Shown: positions 10,630 through 22,357, counted from the first letter of the stretch. The stretch: 64,000 bases of DNA from Trichomonas vaginalis G3 (GCF_026262505.1 NC_067203.1:16070392-16134391), one strand, 5' to 3'. Program-made: numbers and translations. The notes: generated by a model from the letters alone, not told the origin.

Positions 10630-10784
10630 CTTTTATTTTTATAGAGAATTATAGAGAATAAAGAACTTATTTTTATTTATATGATCATGTACAAGATTAA
10701 GAAGAACACTAGGAGGCAGAATTAAATATTAAAAATTGCATTAAAATATTAAAATTATTTGTTTATTACTTACGAGGGCGGCAT

Positions 10785-11936
10785 TTAAACGTTAACGCCG
10801 GAACCAGAATCTTCGTTCTTACCAGAAAATGTAACTTTTCCTTTTGCACCATTGCCTCTGCAAACGAAGCACCAAACAAGGATAACAATAATAACGATGA
10901 CGGCAATAACAGCAATGACAATACCAGAAATAGCACCGCCTGAAAGACCACCACTACCCTCTTTTTGCTTTGACTCTTCTTTTGGTGCATTTGGATCAGC
11001 ATCGAGGTCAATCGCCTCATTGTTAGCTGCCTGTTCTTCTGTCTGTGCACCTGTTCCCTTGCCAGTTAGATCGTATTCTTTATCTTCTTTGAAATAGCTC
11101 TCTTGGTCTTCTCCGTCTGCAGATGATTCTGCTGCTGGTTGAACTGTAACTGTTATAGTAGAATCAATCTCGACTGTCATCCTTTTTTGTGACTTTCTAG
11201 CATTGGATTTCATCTTTGTCTTCGTATAATTAATGATGCTAATTGGAGCACTGATGAAGAATACTGATTTAGCATTTACAGGTGAGGCTTGAGCTTCAAC
11301 TGAGTCGGCGATAATTGGGAATGAATATTGTGCATCAGAAATAGTATATGTGACATTCTTTAAAGAATTTCCCATCATATAAAGTGCTTTCACATTACCA
11401 TTACAAGTCATGCTTTTAGGAGGTTGATTGTCTCCTTGAAGTTCGGCGTCAAGTTTGAGTTTAGCAGGAAGTTCCATTGTGAAGGTATTCTTTGTAGAAA
11501 ATACTGATGATGAAATGTAATTCATATTTGCAGGTATTTCCTCAATAGTATCAGGACCTTTAGCCTCCACATTTGGTATTATTGGAACTATTTGAATTTT
11601 GCATGTTTGGGTTTTGTCTTTGCACTCAACTTTAGTTAATGGATTAAGTGGATGTTGTGCCTGAAGTTGAGAAAAATTAACCTTAAGATTAATGATGAAA
11701 GGATTATCATAATTTATTACATCTCTATATGATTTTTGATCAGTTGAAAATTTTGCTGCGACAGTATAGTTAGAAAGACCGGCTATAAGATATGGACCTT
11801 CAAGGCAAACTTTACCATTAACAGGAATTTCATATTTCTTTGAGTTTGTTTGATTTCTTAAGTATTCAAATGTATCGCATCCATCAATAGTTGCGTTTGC
11901 AGTTGCAAAGCGAATGAATGGAAGAGAAAATAACAT
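10785..11936 (-). CDS. Single-pass surface protein, captured copy
   Basis: 383 residues with an N-terminal signal (MLFSLPFIRFATA), a ~300-residue ectodomain with several Cys and NxT sites, an acidic membrane-proximal stretch, a Gly/Ser-rich lead-in and one membrane helix near 330-357 (ISGIVIAVIAVIVIIVILVW). A ~24-residue basic/Ser-Gly tail follows. The family is not recognised. Compared with its paralogue at 56194-57345 there are about 30 amino-acid differences, almost all in the ectodomain; the last ~95 residues are the same. The frame is intact and the initiator is preserved, so it may be expressed even though it sits inside a mobile unit. Function unknown; antigenic or adhesive roles are inference. 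Confidence 0.8.
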   Translation of the reverse strand: MLFSLPFIRFATANATIDGCDTFEYLRNQTNSKKYEIPVNGKVCLEGPYLIAGLSNYTVAAKFSTDQKSYRDVINYDNPFIINLKVNFSQLQAQHPLNPLTKVECKDKTQTCKIQIVPIIPNVEAKGPDTIEEIPANMNYISSSVFSTKNTFTMELPAKLKLDAELQGDNQPPKSMTCNGNVKALYMMGNSLKNVTYTISDAQYSFPIIADSVEAQASPVNAKSVFFISAPISIINYTKTKMKSNARKSQKRMTVEIDSTITVTVQPAAESSADGEDQESYFKEDKEYDLTGKGTGAQTEEQAANNEAIDLDADPNAPKEESKQKEGSGGLSGGAISGIVIAVIAVIVIIVILVWCFVCRGNGAKGKVTFSGKNEDSGSGVNV

Positions 11937-11939
11937 ATT

Positions 11940-11949
11940 AATGAACTGA
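11940..11949 (-). promoter_or_regulatory. Initiator-like element
   Basis: On the minus strand TCAGTTCATT lies three bases before the ATG and fits the Trichomonas Inr pattern. The same site precedes the paralogue at 57349-57358. Confidence 0.5.
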
Positions 11950-12930
11950 AAAAAAAGGTGAACGGTTAATTTTATTTATCGAGATTTGAATAAAAATAAC
12001 GGTCGGCTTATTTTATTAAATAGTATTAAATATATTAACATTAATAAAATTATCCTTTGTGGGCTATTAGAGTAACCAAACAAAATTTGAATAGTTTTAA
12101 AGGTTGGATAAAATTGTTTTGAGAGAAACCGTTGAGTATTGAAGTATAGTATTTTATGAACTTTAAGACCATTCAAATTTTAATAATAAATGGATCAAAA
12201 TAAGTGTTATAATAATCGATGGGTTTTTAGAAATAAAAAAGTTAAAATCTTGATTTGTCAAAATATTAATTAAAATATGGCTTAATAAGAATGGGAAAGA
12301 CTAAGTTTCATAATGTAGATAATTCACTACTTTATAATTGATATCTTTCAATTGAAATACTAATATGAGAAAATTTAATGAAAGCATTATTTGAAAAAGC
12401 AACGTTGGATAAAACCCAATAATAAAGAATTTCAGCTGATAATAGCGGACTCTCAATTTTTTATGCACCCAATGTTTTTTGTTTGGAACTAGGATGAATG
12501 GTTAAAATGATTTCATGTTTTAATTCTTTCAATTAATTCCAAAATCGATAAAATCGATTATGAGCCTGTCCTTTTTTAAATAGTTTTAGAAATGATATTT
12601 GAACTTTTACTATATTTTCTATACTTTTTGAATGGTATTCATAATCAATTGATAGAAAAGCAAGATCTTCTCTTCTCAAAAATTTATTTCAGAAATATAT
12701 TTAAAATTATTATAATGTTATTTCTACTCAAATTCATTCATTCAATTTTTTAAAAAAAAGTCTTTCATTGAAAAGCAACAAAATCCATCTGTCTCACAAT
12801 TCTTTTTCAATTAATTTAGCTTTTAACCAATCCATTTGATAAATGCTATAAAAATTAAAAATTCTGAACTTTTTCAATTTAAACTCAAATCTTTAATTAG
12901 TTGTGATAAATAATACTAAATACTGAATTC
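11950..12930. other. Duplicated upstream non-coding region
   Basis: Almost identical (roughly ten to twenty small differences per kilobase by eye) to 57359-58335. There is no ORF worth supporting. It may contain upstream control DNA of the surface-protein gene. Confidence 0.7.
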
Positions 12931-12934
12931 TTAA

Positions 12935-15097
12935 GGGTGCACCCGTATGTACGTTTATTTGAGAGGAGGAGGATTACCCTCTCAATTTTGAGGGATTCGT
13001 TAGTTTATTTTCTCGATGAATATGCAATAAAATTTGATTTTTACCTTATCAATATACTTCATATAATATACACATGTTCATGTAAAAACTTTTTTCCAAA
13101 ATCCTCAGGAATTAAGGATTTTTGAATTTTAAGAATTTTTTTCGAATTTTTCGAACGAAAAAAATATTTTCAGAACAGCCTTAACGGCTAAGATTTAGGA
13201 ACAATGTTAAGTATCAAAAAGAAAGGAGGTCTGATATAGACAACATATATCGTTGAAGGTTGAAAAAATCTCTAATATTTGAGCCCAAAATTTCAAATTT
13301 TAATTTTTTGAAAAAAGAGGCCACCCGTATGTACGTTTATTTGAGAGGAGGAGTATTATATTTTTGAAAGGGTGAAACATTATGAATATGTTAATTATAT
13401 AATAATATGTATTATTATAAAAAAGAAAAAATAAAGCACGTTAAAATTTTTCTTTCTTGATTTTTTACAAAATCTACTTAGAATTATGCAAAATATGACT
13501 AAATAATTATTAATTTCCAGTTAAATTTTAATTTTGATAAATAATTTAAATTTCAAAATATCAAGTTAAGTTCGACTAGGGTTGTTAGATTCCCGACGAT
13601 AGGTGTCTTGGAAGATTTGCCTGGTGTCATCATAGTGTCTTTAAATCAAAAAATTTTTTTTGGAGTTAGTTTTATTGATTTTTCAATAAAAAACATTTCT
13701 AAAACAAGAAAATAAAACGATAAAATATTTATATTTTATATAAGGATCTTATATATTTAAAATAAATATCATTTATTTTTTTCATTGGTGTCTGTCAAAC
13801 CATAATACACTATTCAAAAATTCAATGTGTCTTGCGGTTTCAAAAGACACATTCAAATTGAACGATAGCACAGACACTATTGAATTTTACCCATTGTATT
13901 TAGTTTTTACCCTTTTTATTTTTAACAATTAATGACTGAAACAGCCGTTTTGCTATGACCTCAATCACTTTTATTTATTATTTTAAATATTATTTAATTT
14001 TATTATTTGAATAGGCCAACTTATATTTGAGAAGCTCAATTTGAGACCACTTAATACATTGAAATATCATAAATATTGAAATATTAAAAAGTGTATTTCA
14101 AAATATTGAAATTATAAAAATTTATAATACTGAAATTGAGACAAATTAATAAATTCAATGTGTTTTTTTTGAAATAACTCTCAAATATTATTTTTTTGTT
14201 TATTTAATGATGAATAAATATGATTGCTTTAGTCAATCATAGAAACTAATTTAAGTTTAAAATAATGAAAGGATAATTTGATCCTTTTTTAAAATACAAT
14301 TATTTTTGATGATTTGCAAGAATCTTTGAAAAGAATATAATATAGGTTCTATTTTTGTAAAATTTATCCAAATCATATATTACATAAATTACAATTAAAA
14401 CGATGAAAGAACCAAAAAGTGTGTTTTGTGTTTTATTGTTGCGTGTTGGATGCGGGATCCTGTTATTTCCGAAATCGACAAAAAATTTGGAAATTTAATT
14501 TCCGAAATCGAAATTATATTAATGTTTTTAATATTCTTATATCAAAAGGATTAAAGTTCATTAAGAGAAAAACAATTCTTCTTCTTCAATCTATTGGCAC
14601 ATTTATTTCTACACGCCAATAAGGAAGGGAAAATTATAAAACACCATGGTGTCTTCAAAACGCTAATTTTTGATATTTTTAACAACCCTAAGTTCGACTA
14701 TGTATGTAGTAATTCCTCAATAAAGTGCCAAAACCCTATTAAAATATATGAACATTTTCAACATTTTAATGTTTTTATTTAAAAATTTGATGGAATATGA
14801 GCTTCAAACAATTATTATGTAAATAAAAATAATTAAATATATGTATTTATTCGTATTACAACCGTAGTAAGTCGATTCTTCCTTTCTTCTACTGAGTTTT
14901 GAATTTGATTTCGAATTGTAAAGAGATTCAAAGGGAAAATACTAGCGGATAAAAACTACCTCCATGAAAGGGTCATAATGGACTCAAGTTGTATTTTTTG
15001 ATATTTTTTGCTTTTCGAGCCTAAATAGGTAGCCAAGATAATGCCTAAAAATAAGGTTCTAAATTCTGAAGTTTACATGATCCTCTCGTGTGCACCC
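12935..15097 (+). mobile_element. Kolobok-like non-autonomous element K2 (copy 1, interrupted)
   Basis: Flanked by TTAA (12931-12934 and 15098-15101). Termini GGGTGCAC are inverted. The left 33-bp terminal segment is repeated internally at about 13320 (CACCCGTATGTACGTTTATT). It has no transposase of its own. Without the 1.1 kb insertion it is about 1.04 kb, like the copy at 58340-59377. TTAA duplications and GGG ends fit the Kolobok superfamily (known property of the family). Confidence 0.75.
13579..14688. mobile_element. ~1.1 kb MULE-like non-autonomous insertion
   Basis: It begins GGGTTGTTA and ends TAACAACCC, and is flanked by direct copies of AGTTCGACTA (10-12 bp, 13567-13578 and 14689-14700). 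The empty site exists in the K2 copy near 58972-58982, proving a discrete insertion. TSD length suggests a Mutator-like family. The ORFs inside (67 and 62 codons) show no transposase features. Confidence 0.75.
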
Positions 15098-15101
15098 TTA
15101 A

Positions 15102-15834
15102 GGGTGCCCTATAGACGATAGCTCCCCTCAGAAAAAATAACCTTAAATAAAACCAATGCTTTTCGAGACCTATTTTGGTACCTCCAAAAACATTTTTCTC
15201 GGCAAAAAATCAAGTTGATGTATTTTGTTTTGTCATCGTAGATACTCTAATTTTCACCCAGTAATGTTATATAAAAGGAGCTTTTTTGTCGAAATGCAAA
15301 ACAAAATTGGCCGTTAATGTGGTGAATTATCGATTTTTTGGTACAGCATACTTTCTTATCAATGAATAAATGCAGCTACTTGATAAAAGAGTCTTCAAAA
15401 GCAACTTTGAAAAAAAATATTCCTTATTTACATCAAGAGCCGAATACTTTTACGATGAATATTAATAAAATTTGTCGGTATTTATTCTTACAGATTATCA
15501 GATCACAAAAGCCAAAAATTGTTTATTATTTTTTCAGAATAAAAATTTCGAATGTATCAATTATATCAAATACATACATTTTATTCATACATTACAAATG
15601 AAAGATTTAATTTTTGAAAAACCTAAATTTTTTCGAAAATCAAATATTTCGGTATTATATGCGCCTTTGTTTAAATTATTCGCCAATTCCTCATCACGAA
15701 TGTAAGATATTTTGGTATTACAAAAGAGAATCCATGAATTGATGTTTTCGTCCAAAATAATAATATTATATTGTCGACTGTGATAAGTTATTATGGCTAC
15801 TAGTTTGGATTTTACAGCTGGATTGTATTCCATG
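15102..15834. other. K1 left subterminal region
   Basis: Non-coding DNA between the K1 terminus and the transposase 3' part. Plus-strand ORFs of 77-87 codons at 15338-15705 are compositionally AT-biased and show no motif, so they are not called. Confidence 0.5.
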
Positions 15835-16289
15835 TTAATCATCCAATGGAAACGTAAAACCAGCAACATCAATAAAAAGATAATCTGAAAAAGTAGGAGT
15901 AACTTGAAGTTCGTTATTATTAACAAGAGGAATGTCAATTTTATCTGTAAATCCCCAGCAAAATTTTTTGAAATAATCAATAAGATCTAGTTGCCTAGCT
16001 TCACATGCAAGCGATTCTTGTAATTGTTTGAAAGCATCAATTGGATCAGCTTGATGTATCTTTTGCCGTTTCGAGTACAGGTGATACAGATAAGTAACAT
16101 CTGCATTTTCCGAAAAGTTCCGATTTGTGAGCGATAATATTTCTTTGTATATTAACTGTTGCTCATTGGGATTAGAGAATAATTCGTCAAATAGTTTGTG
16201 CATTAATGGTCGAAATGTAATAAGTTGAACAATAACGGCAAGAAAACTGAGATTTTTTCCAAGCTTGATACCAAGCTTTTGTTTTTTAG
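15835..16289 (-). pseudogene. K1 transposase, 3' part (left of the Polinton)
   Basis: An open minus-strand frame of about 120 codons (phrases LFDELFSNPNEQQ and DYFKKFCWGF) runs toward the left end. It is the C-terminal remainder of the K1 transposase, separated from its 5' part by the Polinton. Assignment rests on position inside K1 and orientation. Confidence 0.5.
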
Positions 16290-16835
16290 GCTTAAGTTAG
16301 TATCTCTAAGTTGTGTACTGAGGCACTGCGCGCCTCCGTACACCACTTAGCGGTTTTGACACTTTACGAAACCAGTAACGTATATTTTACAACACAACCA
16401 TAACACCAACTTAACCTTAAATATTTACAAAACCATCTGACACATAAACGACTTCACTAACAACTTCACTAACGACTTCACTAACGAATTCCCTACCGTC
16501 CTCACTAAATAAAAATAACCTTATTTTTATTTTTTTAAATTTTTTATTTCATTACAAAGACATGTCCAACTACATTTACTATGACTCTTTCCCAGAACGT
16601 TTCCGTGAACTATTCAAAACTCAAGTAAAACTGAGAAACATGCATTTTAACAAAGACAGACCCATTGACGATGATGTTGTAAACAGAAATTCATCAAAAG
16701 TGACACCTCAGAAAAGCGAAAATATTGAATTTTTGGAACTTTTGATAGAGCACGTTTTTAAATATTAATTAAAGTAAATGTATATTTTGTAAAGATTCTT
16801 TTTAATAAAAAAATAAAATTTTGAAGAAAAACACA

Positions 16836-17288
16836 AAATCTTCTGAAAAATAATATCACATAAACTCATATTATTTTCTAATATATAACTATTTTATATA
16901 AAAATCAAATTCAATGATCTTAAAAGCGAAGGATAAACCTCAAAATTTACGAATATAATGAGTGGGAATATAATGCTTATCTATCATAAAACCATATGAA
17001 ATATCAATTTTTGCTTTACGCCTAATTTTTGACGACAATTAGCAAAAAATGTTAAATGTTAACACTCAGTCCATTTGAATATGAAAAATAAAATTGACTT
17101 TGATTAAATGTTTTTATTTATCATGCAATTCTTCTTGCGACCAAAGATTTGAATAAAATTTCAAAAATAAGATAGCTTAAAAAATAATATACGGTAGTGT
17201 TTACTAATAGATGAATAGTATATAAATTCTATTAAAATGGATTTGATCCAAAAAAATATATAAAATTTGATCATAAATAAAATTGTTT
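16836..17288 (+). repeat. Inner inverted repeat, left arm
   Basis: About 450 bp, the reverse complement of 18470-18921 with few mismatches. This is exceptionally long for a 2.4 kb element. Confidence 0.85.
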
Positions 17289-17311
17289 AGTAGTCATTTA
17301 AAATGATGTAA

Positions 17312-18370
17312 TTATTCAAATTTTGCTAAGACCCATTCGTCTTTGATATATAACTCCCATTTTTGCATTTCTGGCTCGTACCAAAATTTTGAAACTTCGA
17401 ATAATTCGTTAGGAGTGTAATTACTATTCGTTTTTGGATTAATATCGAGAGATAAATGTGGTGTATTGTTGTATTTTTCAATGAACTGCTGAACTGAGTC
17501 CTTGATTTGTTGAATATCATCCAACTCGTCTGGCAAAAACTTTTCTAAGCTTGGCCACAGGCGCTCCACCTTGCCGTTCTGTCTTGGCATATACGGCAAG
17601 TTGTGCTTCCAAACTATTCCGTTTTCCTGCATAACCTGGCCGAATTCACCGCGGTTTTCACCGCCGTTATCGGTCCAGATGCAGTAAGGAATAAACTCCT
17701 CTAAAAGTTTCTTAAAACCTTCGCTGTTGAGTTGGAAGACTTGTTTTTCAATAATTTAGTTTTGAGAACTTTACGTGTCATATCATCCAATATGGCAAAA
17801 AATGGACAAGAAACATTACCGTGAAGGTAATGAATATCGCAGTGCCATATCAAATTCTTTGATATGGCACGATATTTGGTAGGTGGATCTGCTGGTTTGT
17901 AATCTCTTTTGAAGATAAACCTGATTCCATCATAAATTTTTCCACTTGATGATGCTTTATTTTTTGTAAATTGTCAAAAATTTGATCTTTTGTCAAATCT
18001 TCTATATTTTCAAATTCTTTTGCAATTTCTTCTTTTTCTTTCTCACAATCGGGATTTTGAGCAATATTTGAAACCTTTTAATCAATAAATAAGTTTTTGA
18101 AATTCCTCCTTTATATTGTGAAACACAAGAATTAATTAATTGTTTTTGCTCAAATGTTGGTGGATTTGGTTTTCTGCCGCGACTAACTTTTGGTAATTCG
18201 ATTTCTTGAAGTTGAAATGCTCTTCTTATTGTATTTTCGGCAACATTCAATTTAATTTTACCATTTTCCAATTCAACTTCCTTTCCCACACTTTTGTAAG
18301 ATTCACCTTCTTCTATTCTTCTTTTAGCTTCAAATAGCCATTCTCTGCTTATAGATTTGGCAGTAGTCAT
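17312..18370 (-). pseudogene. rve-type DDE transposase of the nested transposon
   Basis: The N-terminal part (from 18370) looks like a helix-turn-helix region ending in a basic SRGRKPNPPT stretch. The centre and C-terminus carry integrase-type phrases: WHCDIHYLHG, a DNGGENRGEF-like segment and PYMPRQNGKVERLW. The reading frame is interrupted at a few places, so this copy is inactive. Relation to Ginger-, IS481- or other rve-bearing families is undetermined. Confidence 0.7.
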
Positions 18371-18469
18371 AAAAGTGGTCCTTCTTTTGTGATAAGATTC
18401 AAATTTGAATGTGGATGATAAATAAAAATCAAAAATAATTGTTATAATTTAAATGAAGAAGTAATTTAA

Positions 18470-18921
18470 AACGATTTTATTTATGATCAAATTTTATATA
18501 TTTTTTGGATCAAATCCATTTTAATGGAATTTATATACTATTCATCTATTAGTAAACACTACCGTATATTATTTTTTAAGCTATCTTATTTTTTGAAATT
18601 TTATTCAAATCTTTGGTCGCAAGAAGAATTGCATGATAAATAAAAACATTTAATCAAAGTCAATTTTATTTTTCATATTCAAATGGACTGAGTGTTAACA
18701 TTTAACATTTTTTGCTAATTGTCGTCAAAAATTAGGCGTAAAGCAAAAATTGATATTTCATATGGTTTTATGATAGATAAGCATTATATTCCCACTCATT
18801 ATATTCGTAAATTTTGAGGTTTATCCTTCGCTTTTAAGATCATTGAATTTGATTTTTATATAAAATAGTTATATATTAGAAAATAATATGAGTTTATGTG
18901 ATATTATTTTTCAGAAGATTT
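18470..18921 (-). repeat. Inner inverted repeat, right arm
   Basis: Partner of 16836-17288. Confidence 0.85.
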
Positions 18922-19571
18922 CATTCTATATGCCTATGAAAAGTACTCTCAAAACTAACTTTTTCCTAATTATAATTAAATCTAGAATATTGTATTATGC
19001 TTAGTATTATTTCATTTTTCTCATTCAATTTAGAATTTACAAATGTCAAAAAATTGAGAGCTGTCACTTTTGATGAATTTCTGTTTATTACAATGAAAGA
19101 AACCCTGAATATATTACAATCCCTTATGACGCAAAGTTCATTGCATACATTCCTTATGGTCGCAGAGGAACGAAAACTATTTCAACAAAGAACAAAAATT
19201 ATTTCTGGAGCGATGAAGAAAATTGCCTTATCTACATAAATGCATACTTAAATAAAGCTACATATTGTACAAAAGAAGGTTGGACTGGATTTGAGCTCTA
19301 CATATACGACGACGATGGAAACAGACGTTGTGTATACCCATACGATAATATGTACCATTGTTTTCATCAAGCATTAAACGAATACATAGTCAGTAAGGGT
19401 CTCATTCCTGCTGAGTAGAAATGTTATATTTTTGTTCCCAGATTTATTTAAAAATTAATGATATCACCACCCTCACACGTATGAAAACATAGCACAAAAA
19501 TAAATTTAGGTGAAGTGGTGAAATCTCACCTCTTTTTTCACCTCTTTTCTCACCCTGTTGAATTCATTGCT

Positions 19572-19808
19572 TTATAACTCTCTTCCTTTCTCCAACTCTT
19601 CTAACTTCTTCTTAAGTTCAGCAATGTTGTCCTCATGAAGTTTAATCTTTCTCAAAATTCCTTCTTTATCTAATGGTTGCTTTATCTTTCTAAACTGAAC
19701 TCTACCATCCTTCATAGTATGAATGTAAAAACCTTCTGGAATAGTTCCTGATTTAATGTATTCTACCAAAAACTTTTGTTTCATTGCTTCAGTGACTTTA
19801 TTTGTCAT
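19572..19808 (-). CDS. Small Polinton protein
   Basis: 79 residues from MTNKV. The N-terminal half has the phrase GFYIHTMKDGRVQFRK; the C-terminal half is a short charged coiled coil. The first part resembles the N-terminus of the protein at 22022 (FYYVSQSKDGKIYVRK), so the two may be related. Function unknown. Its 3' end lies in the terminal repeat. Confidence 0.6.
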   Translation of the reverse strand: MTNKVTEAMKQKFLVEYIKSGTIPEGFYIHTMKDGRVQFRKIKQPLDKEGILRKIKLHEDNIAELKKKLEELEKGREL

Positions 19809-19856
19809 TTCAATCAAATAAAAATTTTAATATTAAATAAAAATAACGTTATTTTT

Positions 19857-20292
19857 TCAGTAAGGAAACGCAGGAGTTTTACGATTTATTTGAGGAGTAG
19901 GTTCTGGTTTAAATGTTGGAGTCGGTTTAGGAGTTGACTTTTGAACAGGAGTTTGTACTTCCATAGGTTCAGGAGTCATTAAAGGTTTTGGCGAAGGTGT
20001 TGGAGTTTGTTTAACTTCAGCTACTTCAGTATTATTTACAACATTTGCTTTATTTCTTTTCAACATCATAACTGCTCCTGCTGTAGCTAGCAAACCTAGT
20101 GGGAGACCATTTTATATAAGGACTTGACCAAATGCTATTTTTGACAGGAGCTGGTGGAACACCTAACCTTGGTGAGACTGCTCTTTGCCATTGTGCAGCT
20201 CGTAAGAAATATTCAATAGGTGCTCCATAATCGTTTGGTAAAGTTTGTTTCATAGATGGTGAAGGTTCACGAGAGCTTGATGAAGAACTCAT
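19857..20292 (-). pseudogene. Pro/Thr-rich Polinton protein
   Basis: The N-terminal part is Ser-rich, followed by a short hydrophobic segment and a C-terminal tail of TPxP-type repeats (PTPSPKP, STPKPTP). It could be a minor structural protein. The frame is not continuous. Function unknown. Confidence 0.5.
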
Positions 20293-20322
20293 TTATAAGC
20301 TTTAAAAATAAACGTTCATCCT

Positions 20323-21896
20323 TTATTCCTCACTGTCGTCCGTAGCTAAGTTATAGTCATCTAATCTTATTATGGGGATGCCTGACTGTCTTACCTGAAT
20401 GGCAAAGCAACAATCCCTCATAAATCCAATAAGTGGCTTTGGTACATTTTCAGTTGCTAGTTCAATAGGTCCTTTAACAGACAATTTGTATGTTATTGGA
20501 GCAGTAGATGTTTGACCTTGCTGGAAGCAAAAGTCCACTTCTGTTGGAAAACCACATAAGAAATGTGTGTTGTCATAGCTATCCCATTTATGTTCCACAC
20601 TACCATCATCCACCAATGACCTCATAACATCTTCATTAAATCCTATCATATCATTGTTTGTATTGCAAGCGTTCGCAACCATTTCATAAAATACAGGTCC
20701 ATATGATTTTTCAGGTTCTGCAGGCATATTTCCATAAGCTCCCATGGAAAGCTGAAGATATTTAAACTTAGGGTTCTCAAAATTAACATAATAGTTGTCT
20801 TTCTTTCTAAATAGTGCCCAAATACTTTTAACATTAATAGGCGTATAAGCTGCTGTAAATGTTGCACTTGAACTATCTGTATTCTTTGAGAATGAACCGT
20901 CCATAGGAATCCAATCCATAACTTTAACAGGAAAACATAAAGCCTCGTTTGTATAATGTTCTACAAGTTCTGTATAAATGTTAGGGTCTAAAGAGAATGA
21001 CTTTGGATGAATGAAACATTCATTAAAATCCATCTTTGTTCGAAATAGTTGCTGGGTTACAGTTGTAATAGTAACTGTTCCACTAGCTTCTACTGCCTTC
21101 GTTATCATAGTGAATGGTTCATTCCATGGAACAAATTTATTTGTCGGCGGATTTGAATCTGAAGCAAATGCAACTTTAAGAGTTGGATTGAAAGCAATGA
21201 TATCATTTACAGATATAGATGTGCATTGTAAGGCGTCGCTACTGAACTTTACTTTAAGCTGAATGTTTCCTGCAAAAGCTGGAATAAATCGAATAGCTTC
21301 TAATGGAAGGAATCTTCTAACAGGAATTCTTAAACGAAGCTTAAAATCAAATGATTTTCCTGCTGTAATTGGACCACTAACAATTTGTCCTGTTCTGCAT
21401 GTTCCCGAATGACTCCATACATCTTCATGTCGAGTCTTTGAGAAAACATCTACTTTCTTTATTTGTTCGGTAGTTTGTGAGTTTGAAGTTATATATGCTT
21501 CTTCTCTTGCGTTGTCTTGAGAATATACGATACGACCATTTGCAAGGATTTGATATCCAGCAACTGCATAGAAAGCGTCATCGAAACCAATCCAAAATCC
21601 TGGTGGGTTTGTTTATTGGAACCTGAACCAATTTCTTTATCTACAATAAATTGACCTTCCATTTTATACGTAATGAATGTATTGTAAAGGTCCAACATAT
21701 TTTCACCAGGAGGTGAGAGATTGAATGTTACCCATGTGTTATCTTTAGCAGTTCCAGGTTGTGATGGAATCTTTGCGTCAGAATATTTTCTATTAGTGTC
21801 ACCAATTTGAACTGCATTGTCTATGATATCGAAATATGAGCGAATCTGATGAATATGCTCTGCTGGAGTAAATTCGTTTAACTGTTCGTTCTGCAT
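20323..21896 (-). pseudogene. Candidate major capsid protein of the Polinton
   Basis: The largest non-enzymatic gene area of this arm, beginning MQNEQLNEF. It is rich in beta-strand-like segments, and its size (about 520 codons) and place among small structural-like genes suit the jelly-roll capsid protein of Polintons. It is broken. Identification is by position, size and composition only. Confidence 0.5.
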
Positions 21897-22021
21897 GTAT
21901 TTACTTCGGATAAAAATATCTATTTACTTCATTATTCTCACTCTTCTTCTTGGCATTCGTGGTGGAAGTTGTTTCTTGACATTTTCAATGAACTGTACAT
22001 TCTCTTTTGTCTCAACTTCTT

Positions 22022-22357
22022 TCACTGGCGGTCAGGATTCTTTGACTCGGTTTGTTTTTCAATGAAATTCACGAACTTTGCAATAAGCTCTTGGTTCGTT
22101 ATTGAAAGTACATCTGGCTTCTTTTCTTCTGGTTCTATTGACTTTTCAGTTTGAATAGAAGGCTTAACATGGGCTTCGTGGGCTTCGCCCTTGCCATGCA
22201 CCTTAATACTGTCGCTTTCTGCATTCGCTAATGGAACCTTTCTTTTTCTTACGTATATTTTACCATCTTTACTCTGACTTACGTAATAGAAAGGATGTTG
22301 TATTCCTCTTGCGTCATTTAATATAATAGACTCTCGCTCTGATTTTGACAAGCTCAT
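22022..22357 (-). CDS. Small Polinton protein with basic N-terminal half
   Basis: 111 residues with SKDGKIYVRKRKVPL near 27-42 and an acidic C-terminus. It contains one of the GC-rich hairpin motifs in its coding sequence (about 22168-22202). Function unknown. Confidence 0.5.
   Translation of the reverse strand: MSLSKSERESIILNDARGIQHPFYYVSQSKDGKIYVRKRKVPLANAESDSIKVHGKGEAHEAHVKPSIQTEKSIEPEEKKPDVLSITNQELIAKFVNFIEKQTESKNPDRQ

Larger units (their letters stand above)
10120..15097. mobile_element. Composite TTAA-flanked unit carrying captured host genes
   Basis: The unit starts with the K2 terminal GGGTGCACCC directly after TTAA (10116-10119) and ends with the K2 right terminus GTGCACCC directly before TTAA (15098-15101). 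Between them lie a 270-bp K2 5' fragment, the last ~80 codons of an importin gene, a complete 383-aa surface-protein gene, about 1 kb of its upstream DNA, and a full K2 element. The host part is a near-exact copy of 55799-58339. The simplest reading is one transposition using an outer K2 left end and the K2 right end, carrying host DNA with it. Confidence 0.7.
16675..19092. mobile_element. rve-type DNA transposon with outer and inner inverted repeats
   Basis: Flanked by ATGA (16671-16674, 19093-19096); the uninterrupted site is visible in the other Polinton terminal repeat. The outer ~31-bp TIRs (ACAGAAATTCATCAAAAGTG core) are followed by ~140 bp unrelated spacers, then by ~450-bp inner inverted repeats (16836-17288 and 18470-18921). 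A transposase gene fills the centre. The same spacer/inner-repeat junctions occur at 9 and 330, so the whole arrangement moves as one unit. Confidence 0.8.
16295..19588 (+). repeat. Polinton left terminal inverted repeat (interrupted)
   Basis: About 870 bp once the 2.4 kb nested transposon is removed. It matches 41782-42650 inverted with only a few differences and ends inside the 3' end of the gene at 19572. Confidence 0.85.

Noticed and set aside
10766-11050. 94-codon ORF in the surface gene and its twin at 56175
   Set aside because: Shadow frames of the real 383-aa genes; conserved only because the DNA is duplicated.
14419-14782. Two ~65-codon ORFs in the MULE-like insertion
   Set aside because: No transposase features; one even runs across the insertion boundary.
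15338-15705. Plus-strand ORFs in K1
   Set aside because: Short, AT-driven and without motif; the K1 gene is on the opposite strand.
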